NCBI GenBank assembly: GCA_038093975.1
Contig: JBBPTG010000080.1
Span: 1-64,000 of the forward strand
Length of the DNA stretch: 64,000 bases
From: Chalciporus piperatus
Taxonomy: Eukaryota > Basidiomycota > Agaricomycetes > Boletales > Boletaceae
Direction of reading: 5' to 3'
Shown here: one piece after another, positions 34,716 through 44,600 of the stretch
Numbering within the stretch: position 1 is the stretch's first letter
How the letters are laid out: the number at the start of each line of letters is the position of its first letter
The notes under the pieces: model-generated
Databases searched by the model: none
Told to the model about the DNA's origin: nothing
The model's input: only the letters and a program-made list of their open reading frames with translations
Position numbers and translations under genes: made by a program

Positions 34716-36110
34716 CTATGATTGCGACAATATCTTGTCGATCGAGTCATTGAGGAAGTCATTTCGCGACGTCAGATCGGCTCTTGGGAATTTTGCCATG
34801 ATCGCTTCACGTGCGATCCTAGAGAAGTGGGAGTCAGGACAACAGGACAAAATTTCTCCCAGTCGCAGAACGACACTCACTTCTTTGCGACTGTCATCCA
34901 GTCCTGCGTACTCAAATAATTGCGCAGCGCATTGAAAAGATCGTCCTCCGTCGGGTTAGAGATTGAGGCTCGGTCCAGCGAATGCATTCACGGACGTCGC
35001 CATCGAGAATGTCGACATCCGTGCAACCCCTCCTCCAATAGGCGGAAGTAACCCAAACCCGCCCGTCTGCGATCCGTTGCTGTGCTGCATCATGCACAGG
35101 CGCCATCGTGTGTGCAACCACATCCGGAATGAACTGCGTCTTGAATGTCGGGAAGTGCTTCATAAGGAGTGTCGTCAGGAAACGATCATCACCACGCGAA
35201 AAAAGGTTCCTCTTGCGAAGGGTGTCGACGTTGCATTCGGCATACTCGATAATCCGGTTGGAGATGATGATAGGGCAGCCTTTGTCAGCGGTGCATACGG
35301 TAGAGGGAAAAACAGCCTGGCAAACAGGAGACGGAACCGAAGAGCGACTCGAAGACTTTGGAGAGATGGTGGGAGATGTAAGTAATACTCATGGACCCGG
35401 ATCATTGTTCACCAAGAGCCTTCTTCGTTGGTTAGCCTAGTTTCACCACATATACCAATGATACTCGAGTCATCCGCTGCTGAAGCGACCAAACGATTCA
35501 AGGAGTCGGGCGTGACCGTCTGCACAACGGATTCAAAGGTCAACGCGCGTCGCTCCATTGAGTTCACAAACAAAACGTACCGTATAAGCGTCTACCATGG
35601 AGATGTACTCGTAGAACGCCGGGTCGATCCCAATGACGTTCCTCATCTGATGGTAGATCTCAAGCTCCAAGGGCGTCATCGGGGCATCGAAATGGACGCG
35701 GTTGAGGTAATGCATGAGTAGAATTTGGTTTCCCGACTTTGACGACGACCATGTACCTGCGTCCAAGCGATCAGCAAATGTCACATATCACATGAAAGGA
35801 GAGAAGGTACTCACGGAACGACATGTCCCTCGAACTCGTAAAGACCAGAGTACACTTTACCGTCATTGATCTGCTTTGACCCTTCGCCGATCGAACGGAA
35901 CATCAGCGGCTCGGGGTCTACCGTTGGATCGACACCAAGGATATCCAGCACGATGCGCGGCGTCGTCCTGTCGTTCCCACTTCCGATGATATTGCCATCA
36001 CAGATGATGAAAAGCAACTTGCGCTTGTCGTCATAGTTGAGCGCTGAGCGCCGCAAGCGATTCGATCGTGCGACGGCGGGACTCTCTCGTGAGTCTCGTC
36101 ACCTGGCCCG
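34716..36110 (-). pseudogene. Chitin synthase pseudogene with internal deletion
   Basis: Minus-strand pieces match a class V-type chitin synthase. [20 protein letters not shown] runs to YEFEGHVVP, followed by an intron at about 35767-35816. YMVVVKVG is then followed by a small deletion and frame change into [27 protein letters not shown] stands where the family has the catalytic [17 protein letters not shown] sequence and GDDRFLTTLLMKHFPTFK follow, with FIPDVVAHTMAP. There the QRRRW motif and membrane segments are missing, and the sequence jumps to the DEK_C-like tail (NYLSTQD.MTV, intron, IAREAIMAKFPRADLTSR) with a stop at 34716-34718. The active-site Asp loss, frameshift and internal deletion make it dead. 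The 5' half of the gene is absent. Confidence 0.8.
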
Positions 36111-36308
36111 CTTGTATCGGCTAAATCTCGGCTATTCGCTAAGCCCTCACAGGCCCTCACTGACCTTGATTGAACTGCCTAAGAATTGAGCAGCCCTCAA
36201 GCCCCACGTACTATGGTCATTGGTAGGTCAGGGTGACCTCCCGAGTCCCTGTTCCTCTCCCCTTCTCGACGTTCACGCTCCAATCCCACTCCCCCACGAA
36301 CGTCCGAC
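36111..36308. other. Spacer and G alpha 5' region
   Basis: Short spacer between the chitin synthase relic (minus) and the G alpha gene (plus). It contains two AGCCCTCA direct repeats and should hold the G alpha promoter. Confidence 0.35.
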
Positions 36309-37773
36309 ATGGGCAACTGCATTTCTTCACAGGACAGAGTCGAGAAGGCGCGATCAGACGCAATCGACCGCCAAATCGAAGAGGACTCTAGAAGGTTCAG
36401 AAAAGAATGTAAAATCCTGCTCCTAGGTCCGTCTCGTCTCTGTTCCTCTCTTCTCTCCTCCGGCGTCTCTTTCCACGGCTCAGTTCTCCACTCTCGCATT
36501 CGCTTTCTGCTGTCTTTCGTCATGCCGCCATTCGACGAGATCTTACTTCAAGCACAGGTTCAGGAGAGTCGGGCAAGTCGACGATTGTCAAACAAATGAA
36601 GATCATTCATCAAGGTGGATTTGCCCCCGACGAGTTGATGACTTACCGGCCTACCATATACCGAAACACCCTCGACAGCGCTCAGGCCATAGTCCTAGCC
36701 ATGCGCAAGATTAACGTGGACTGCGCGAACCCTTTCAACCGCGTACGTCTCTCGCTTTCCTTTCCCTCCCCCGTCCCTTCGTCAATTCAACTCGATGGTG
36801 CAACTAATTAGGTGAACGCGGATCGCATCCTTGATTATCGGGTCGACTCGGACGCATCTTTCGTCTTCTCGTTGGAGATCGCAGAGGCAATTCGCCAGCT
36901 GTGGCAAGATCCTATCATAGCGACCGTGATGGACCATAGTAGTGAGTTTTATTTGATGGATAACGCAAGCTAGTAAGTCTCCGCTTCACGTCGTCGTCCG
37001 CCGCTCGTTCTCACGTAATATATAGTTTCTTCGAGCACGTCCTTCGAATTGGAAGCGCGAACTATCAACCAACAGAAGACGACGTTCTACGAGCTCGCTT
37101 GAAGACGACGGGTATTACAGAGACGAGATTTACAATGGGACAGTTACGGTAAGTTCTTTGCTTCGTGACAGTCTTACGTGACCCATATCAGCCCAGGATA
37201 CACATGTTTGATGTCGGCGGCCAACGGTCTGAACGCAAGAAATGGATACATTGTTTTGAGAGTGTCACGAGTATTATCTTTTGTACAGCGCTCAGCGAAT
37301 ATGATCAGGTTCTGCTGGAAGAGAAGAACCAGGTAGGCATCTTGATATATGTTCATTGTTCCGGCTTCGTTGACGGAACTTTCAGAACCGCATGCAAGAA
37401 TCGTTAGTTCTCTTCGAGTCGGTCATCAACTCCCGGTGGTTCCTCCGAACTTCCATCATCCTTCTCCTCAACAAGGTCGATGTGTTCAAGAACAAACTAC
37501 CAAGGGTCCCTCTTGAACAGTATTTCCCCGAATATACGGGCGGCCTCGACACCAACAGGGCCGCAAAATTCATCCTGTGGCGGTTCATGCAAACTAACCG
37601 GGCAGGACTATCCGTGTATCCACAGTACGTGCCAAAGTAACCGTGTTATGATGACGAGCTCACAGGTCGTTAGTCTGACGCAAGCTACGGATACGACGAA
37701 CATCAAGCTGGTATTCGCAGCGGTCAAGGAGACAATTTTGCAGAACGCCTTGAAAGATTCGGGTATTCTGTAG
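36309..37773 (+). CDS. Heterotrimeric G-protein alpha subunit
   Basis: Seven exons (36309-36426, 36558-36742, 36812-36972, 37026-37148, 37197-37332, 37386-37624, 37674-37773) sum to 1062 nt, or 353 residues, exactly the usual length. N-myristoylation signal MGNCIS; P-loop GSGESGKS at 40-47; switch I with Arg179 in RLKTTGIT; switch [14 protein letters not shown] with Gln205; NKVD at 270-273; base contact TQATDT at 323-328. Most G alphas have TCAT at this last site, so Gln324 is unusual. The C-terminus that selects the receptor is LKDSGIL, without the Gi-type cysteine. It acts at the inner plasma membrane downstream of seven-helix receptors (nutrients or pheromone). Intron 1 is 131 bp, long for this window. 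The gene appears intact amid relics. Confidence 0.93.
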
Positions 37774-38300
37774 TCTTGATCGTCGTCGTGTTGCATCTCT
37801 CGCTTATCTATTGGTAAATACCCCTGGTTTATGACTGTGGGTCTTACTGACACGGACAAAGTAGCTCACATTATATATGTGGATATTTTTCAACTTCCTA
37901 GCATGCTCCCTCTCTTTAGCATATACTACCATCACCTTAACCATCCCTTCATGGTGTCATGTTCATGGAGGCGACCTGGTTTTGCTGTTGAAGGTACACA
38001 TCGCTGCAGAGAAAAGGTCAATTGTTCGCGACCACCTCGAAACACACGAGACTTACTTCCGGTCAGAGTTTTTGGGAGGGAGTTGTACGCAATTCCTTCG
38101 ACCTATACTCAGTTAAGCTAGGTCCCACCTAACTATGTAATTACGAACCTGCCAATCATTGTCAATGGCCTCATGGCCACCTTGCTCCTAACAGAGTTAC
38201 CCTTCCCTATAACCAGCGTCTTCACTCCACTTCCATAGGCCCCAAGGGTTAATTGACGTCTTTTGACTAAATGGTCACCAAATCAGAGGCCGTCAAGCGT
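37774..38300. other. Spacer downstream of G alpha
   Basis: Holds the G alpha 3' UTR; AT-rich around 37860-37900. No coding sequence is recognised. Confidence 0.4.
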
Positions 38301-38304
38301 GCCT

Positions 38305-39030
38305 GAATGCTCTTCGATTCCCTCGTTAAATCAAATCCAAAACACGCCCAGCTAGTCGAGTCGCCGTTGCATGTTTAGAGGAACACGCTGATCGAATGGT
38401 TGAAGCACGCAAACTCATTATTCAAGGCTGGATGTGAACAATGTCCGAAGAGCGAGGACGTCTGGCGAGAGTCCGCTCGACTATATGTGCGTGTTGTAAA
38501 CCTTTGTGCCCATTTCGACGCTAAGCATTCCTCTTTAGAACAAGGAAGATGCTAAAGCCATTTTCGCGAATGCTGTTCATGTCAAAGTGTCAAGATTTGG
38601 CTTGCCGCCGCCGACCTCGAACAAGACGCTAAGGCAAAGAAACGCGTCCTTCGCAAAGGTTCGTATGACCGCTCCCCATTCTGACGTCACTCGCCTTCTC
38701 ATTCAGCTCTCGAAAATGTACCCAATTCCGTTCGACTATGGAAAGAAACTATAAATCTTGATACCTCACCAGCGGATGCCCGGATTCTCCTTTTCCGCAC
38801 CGTGGAAGTCATCCCTCCACTGTCGAGCTTTGGCTTGCACTCGCGCGCTCGAAACGCCCGAACGTGCGAAAGCGGTCCTCAGCAAAGCCCGAAAATCGAA
38901 CCCAACGTCACACGAAATCCGGATAGCCACCGGTCGCCTCCTCGACCAAAAAGCCACTTCAGACCCGTCGAAACCCGTGGACAAAGAGCTCGATATCGTA
39001 GATAAAACAATTGAGCCAGGTGTCCGCTGA
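38305..39030 (+). pseudogene. prp6: PRP6-type splicing factor, fragment of the HAT/TPR repeat region
   Basis: Pieces in several frames match the repeat region of PRP6 (U4/U6.U5 tri-snRNP protein): LFDSLVKSNPKHA, VACLEEHADRMVEARKLI, EQCPKSEDVWRESARLY, KEDAKAIFANAVHVK, then a segment around KAKKRVLRK, DTSPADARILLFRTVEV, ETPERAKAVLSKARKSNPTS and DKTIEPGVR. Small deletions (for example AARVEEH reduced, and stops at TGA after 38432) and frameshifts break it. The N- and C-terminal parts of the gene are not in this window. A functional PRP6 must therefore exist elsewhere, as the gene is essential in other fungi. Confidence 0.8.
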
Positions 39031-39159
39031 AATAGGCCGAACGACGTCTGTGCTCTCTCCCCGTGCTTACGAAGGTTGCCGGATCTTGACTCACCACATC
39101 GTCAACAGCCAAAGTCCTTCCATCCCCTCACGAGTCCCTCAACCACTTCGATTACACTC

Positions 39160-40976
39160 ATGACTTCGCCAACTTCGTTGGATGGCCATGGAGCTTTGTT
39201 CGGTCGCCTTCAGCGAGTACGTCGTGTCACTCTCTTCACTCACTGCCATCCCAGCTTCACCGTCGTTGTTAGATGTGCTGCACTCGTCCTCGACATCCTC
39301 CACCGATTCGCTTACCTCGTCGATTCAGTTTCCTGCCCCCCCCCAACCCCTCCATACGTCGGTGTGATCTAACTGTGGCCTCAGCTCTTCATGGGGAACG
39401 GGATGGCCGTTTCAACATTGTCGTCGTCGTCCAGTGGCTCTGCAGGTTTCTCAAGTGAGTATATCACATTGCCATCATCGCTCACCGCCGTCTCAGCATC
39501 TTCGTTGCTCATCCTCGACATCCTCCATAGATCCCCACCTCGCCGATTCGGTCTCCTCGCCCTCCAACCCCCCATGTGTCGGTGCGGTCAAACTGCGGCC
39601 TCGACTCTTCGTTGTCGTCATGCTCGGTCGTTCGGGTTCGATTCCAACGAAGTATCTCAGCATACTGGCGACATGGACTGGTGGGTTTTGATTCAGGGAT
39701 CTATCTCTCCAACTTCATAAACAGAGACCATAGCGACCTCGTCAGCATCGTTTCCAACTCCCCCGCCGATCTCAGCTTGTTCGTTGGGCAGGATCTCACC
39801 AAATACTTCTCACCGCCACTCGCCCTCACATGTGCTCTCTTAGTCACTCAGGCATCACTCGAATCGACTCCAAAGAACTTCACACCCCTCGTTCCGACCG
39901 TCATGCACAAGTCAGGAGCGACGCAGCCGACGCCAAGCACTCAGCTCGATCAGTCCAACTGATACACGTCGAACTTGATCCACCGCAAAGGTACGCTCGT
40001 CTGGAGTGCCGGCGAGGTGCATTCGCAGGCTATGGATCAGAACATCCAGAGGTATGATTGTTTTTGTTTCGCATCGAGAACCCGCACTTACATACTTCGC
40101 AGATGTGATGCGGTTAGCTCCCAAATAGACTGCCAGAACCAGCACCCCGATGATCACGTCGAGGGTGAACGAGCCCCTGTTACACTTCAGCCTCGCACCC
40201 AATCGCTCGAGAACATAAACGTGACTTCTACTCAGGCCGCATCATCTGTCAATGAAACTCACTTGACATCAGTATCAGAGTCTTCTGAGATCTCAGCCAA
40301 ATGTCGAGACTTAGTTCACTCGGGTGATGCAACGACTCGTGACCATCAGTCCACCGTGATGTCCGATATTCGGGATCATGTTGTCGCCGCTGCCACCACG
40401 TGGCCGTCGTTGGCGCTGTGCTCACGGAGGAAAAAACGACCTCCCAATCTCAATCGGAAGAATCTGCGCGATGTCAGACGCAGATTTCCTCAGACATTCA
40501 CAAGTCCACGACGAAGATTTGTGAAGGAATGGTATCTTCTGATCACGAAACTGAGGCAGATCGCCTGGGCTGTGCTGGGTGAGTGAATACTAGTAATCCC
40601 TTCGAAACGAGTTTACCGTTCTGTGCAGCGCTGATGGGCAGAAGAGCCATCGGTTAGAGACACAAGAAGAAGAGGCGGTCGTGCACGATCTACCCAGACC
40701 TACTGGTTTGTGTCCATTCTTGTCTTCACTTGTCCCGTCTCGCTGACATCGTCCTTAGGTGTCTCGAGACCGAATTACTCAGACGCTGGTCTTTCAACGA
40801 GTGCCAGTGTCCGCTTCCTCAAATACAGTCTATCACAATCAAAGCCAGTCATCGGAGGTTCACGTTATCAAGAACACATCTGCAGTCCGCACGACAGAGT
40901 CGTTCAGAGTCGGAGACCATTGACTGTGAGATGGGGAATGTGGGCCCAAGTTGACCCCACGGACGTCACAGAATAG
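39160..40976 (+). CDS. Hypothetical Ser/Thr-rich multi-exon gene
   Basis: Plus-strand exons are suggested by Ser/Thr-rich frames: around 39182-39367 (SEYVVSLSSLTAIPASPS), 39391-39570 (SEYITLPSSLTAVSASS), 39720-39830, 40150-40586 and 40760-40976, where a frame ends in a stop. The first two are a tandem duplication of about 215 bp. Splice-like sites exist between them (GTGAGTAT near 39455, CTTCGCAG near 40100). No domain is recognised. The composition resembles the minus-strand gene at 41.6-48 kb, but no alignable block was found. The exon structure is uncertain and it could be decayed. Confidence 0.35.
39200..39610 (+). repeat. Tandem duplication of a Ser-rich exon (about 215 bp)
   Basis: Two diverged copies (about 39200-39395 and 39415-39610) share the order TCAGCGAGTA or TCAAGTGAGTA, CTCACTGCC or CTCACCGCC, CTCGACATCCTCCA, CCTCCAACCCCC-type sequence and GTCGGTGTG or GTCGGTGCG. 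The second copy is followed by a different continuation. Confidence 0.55.
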
Positions 40977-41221
40977 AGATTACCCATAATTTTACCTCTA
41001 ACTGGCATCCATTTCTACCAAGTAATATCCGGGACATTGGTGTAGTGTGTGTATATCTGACTTGCCAAAAAAGATACATGTTGCTATGCTGGTTGGTACG
41101 GCTGCGGGGGGAGGAGACAAGAGAGCCAGTCCGTCATGACAACCAAGAATATGCCCAGCAAAAGAAGAGAGTACGGCAAGCAGAAGAGAGTGCGGGGAAT
41201 GAAAGAGCACATTGAATGTGT

Positions 41222-41600
41222 CTATGATTGCGACAACGTCCTGTTGATCGAGCCCCCCCCTGGGGAAGTCTTTTCGCGCCGTCAGATCAGCTTTGGGGAA
41301 TTTTGCCATGATCGCTTCATGTGCGGTTCTAGAAAGGTGTGGGAGTCAGATGAAAACTGTTCCCAGTCGCAGAACGGCACTTACTTCTTCGTGGGTGTCA
41401 TCAAGTCCTGCGTACTTAAATAATTGCGGGGCGTGGTGAAAAGATCATCATCCGTCGGGTTAGGGTTGGGGCTCGATCCAGCGGACGCATTCGCGGACGT
41501 CGCCATCGAGAACATCGACACCCGTGCATCCCTCCGATAGGCGGGAGTAGCCCAAACCCGCCCGTCTGCGATCCATTGCTGTGCTGCATCACTCAGCGAT
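41222..41600 (-). pseudogene. Second chitin synthase C-terminal tail (DEK_C-like), copy B1
   Basis: Similar to 34716-35105 in the same orientation. The minus strand reads RVWATPAYRR, a block matching the copy at 35 kb, then NYLSTQDLMTPTKK, a GTGCCG...TTTCTAG intron and AHEAIMAKFPKADLTARKDF. A run of C residues near 41254-41262 shifts the frame, so the terminal block of the intact tail is lost. No catalytic chitin synthase sequence is nearby. It is a relic. Confidence 0.7.
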
Positions 41601-44600
41601 ACCGTCGTTACTCTGTATCACACATCCATGAGAATATAACACGACCACACATTTCACGTCCACTTACGAGCTGATGTTCAATTCCGAGGACTACCTGTCC
41701 TAGCGCGGTCATGCTTTCTTCGTCTTTGCTTGGGACACAGAGCAACAAGAATTCCTCCCCAATGCGAGGACCGATATGGGATGTTTGCTCGTTTGCACTG
41801 CAAATAATTTGTTCGACTGTTGGATAAAAAATCAATCATAGATGTCTTGGCTACAGTCAACACTACACATACCTGATGAGTGGGGATCAACGATCAAGAC
41901 AACGATCGGGCTGTACTCTGTATCATGAGGCAGAGGTTGGAGAATATGTCGTTGATAGTCGATCAGTTGTGGTACCCACTGACAGGATGAACCATCCTCT
42001 TCTCGGACGAGAGAAAGCTCGGCTAAAGCTAGATCCGGGTCGGCAGGCTTGATGTGCAATGTAATCTGTAGGTATATCAACATCAACTCGAGATTAGCTC
42101 GGGAGTTCTTGATTGACATACCTGTGTATCATTGCGGAGTAAACTGATTATCATGGGCCCGTTCGTAACCATCGTACCCAATCCACTGGGACTCGGCATC
42201 GCAGATGGACCCTCCTACGCAAGCACTGTGCTCAGAAAACGCTGATGTGAATGTATCACAAAATTACCGCAGTTGTGCCCACAAACGATATCGATTCCCT
42301 CCTGTTTTTGAGCCCTTTGATCTCTCCGAGCACTGGAGAGGCTCTTTCGCCGTAGAATTCCTGCTCATGCTCGACGAAATGCCTAAGATAAAAAAAAATC
42401 AGCTTAGTTACGAACTCTAGTGCGCGGGATCACGGGCTCGAGCGTCTCGTGGCAATCATCGACAGCAAGATTCAGCTGCTCTCCCCCTGATCCATCCTGG
42501 TTGACGCGGGACTGCGCTGGTGCGACCATGTTGCCAGCGGATTGCTCGCTCCCTGTTACCGCATGCGTTTCATCTTCTAGGTTGGCAAAGATATCTTCGC
42601 CATCTTCACAGAAGCGAGGGTGATCATGGGAAGGGGCGTTAAATGAAGACCCCGCCTCGACAACGCCGGCCGGACGTCTATGAGAGCATCAATGTCGATG
42701 AGGAATGATGACAATGATAATGCATGATGGAATCATTCACCTTGGAGAGACTAAGGTGTTGATGGGAGTAGAATCTAATGGAATGATGCTCCCCTCCGAA
42801 GACACTGGTGCAGAAGAACTTGAGACAACTTCACTAACATGCTGAGTGGAGAACTCGATCTTCGTCTCAATTGATGTACTGGCCGTTGTTGATAAGTAGT
42901 AGGATCTCGTCGTGAAGAGCCAAGTACACACTTCATGAGGGATTGACTCATCGTTCGGCTATGTTCTATCTGTTGCTCCGCGTAACACTTATGTTCTTCA
43001 ACGGAACTTGAGACCTCGGAGTCACACTCGTCATTTCCCGGCGCTAAAACCACAGGAGACGGAATGAGATGTCCGGAGAGCGTACTTGGCGCTGTGACTT
43101 CGCCCGCAGCCTTCTCGTGTGAGGCGGGGATGGAACCGTCCGTCGTTGACTCGGGGGAGACGGGATGAGCAACGCTGATCGTCGAGTCGCTGGAGGCAAA
43201 GTCAGATCGGGGATGATAAGTCCAGGAGACAAACTGACATCAATTGAGTAGTCGTGGAAGCGATCGCAACGGACACAGCGCAGGTGTCCGCGTCCGTAAT
43301 TCTCGAGCCAAGTTCTGTTTGCTGCTTGCCCGGAGTGGTCGACCACCTCGGAACGTGCAACTGATATAAGATTGTCGTTCGTGACGGAATTTGACGTATC
43401 AGAGGTATCCTCAAGAGTCGGTGACCTGGACAAGAAAGGTGAGTTCTCAGGAGGTGTGTTTGGCGCTCCTAGGTCTTTCTGAGGGGTGGTAACAACTGCA
43501 TCATCAACTTGGATCTTCGACTCGAGTGACTTGAAGAGAGTGATGAGGGCACGGTATTCCGCGTCATCCCACGCGTCACTGTAATGCCAGTCAGTATCCA
43601 TACATTCATCCGTCCTCGAAACAGAACGAACACTGATCCAGCGGGCTCAGACAGAGGTTTCGTGCGCGTGGCCGAGAGCTCGCTCGCGCCAACCAATGTT
43701 TCGGCAGTCAGTTTGGAATCGTTGCATCGGTCCCCGGTGTTGAATGGTGCCAAGACGTCTCTCGAGCGCTTTGTATCGACGAGGACGGTGTCACTGGCGA
43801 AATCGCATGTATTGATCTGACTAGTAGCCCAATGCACGTTTGTGACCGATAGCTCTCGTCTCGTCTCGTCTCGTCTCATCTCGTCTCGAATTCTCGTTTG
43901 ACTGTTGTTGCACTGTCGTGGGCTGCAACATCTTCGTCGCGAAGTTTGGGAGCACGGGAAGGGCGGTTCCATGCGAATTGATCGAAGCGTATTTGGCCGT
44001 TGCTTCATGAAGGTAAACCTGCCCACTCGACCCTAAAACCAAGTCAGCGTGGATCGCGCAAAAAATGACCGACTAACGGGGTGCCTGGAAGGGAAGGACC
44101 CATGAGGATGTTTCTCCGTTGTCGAGATGTGGATGAAACGTCTGAGCTTGACCCTCTGGAAGTAGTCGCCTCGTGGATTTCGCTTGACGTTCGGATGCTC
44201 TGCTCTACGTTAGAGCTGAATTCCACATCCAATCGAGCATTCTGATACTCGTGCGATATCATGTACTCTCCTTGTTTGAAGGAGTCATCAGGGCTCAATG
44301 CCGCAAATGCTGTTGGGATAGTTTTAGACGATCCAAGGGAGTGACAAGTGTCGCTTTGGTGCCTGATGAGAGGCTCAGAGTCAGTGGTTTGGTCGGGTGG
44401 GGAGATAGGGGAACGAGAGGATGCAGTCGAGAGTTCATTGGCACTACCCGGTGCATCTGCTTCGTCCTTGGCATGCACCGAGTGAGTAGATGGTGTGGCG
44501 GTAACGCTGAGGAAGAGTCAACTGCCAGTGCTTCTGCAAAAAGAATGGGACTTACAGCTGCCAGAAATCACTATCCCAGGCTCGACGTCGTACATCAAAC

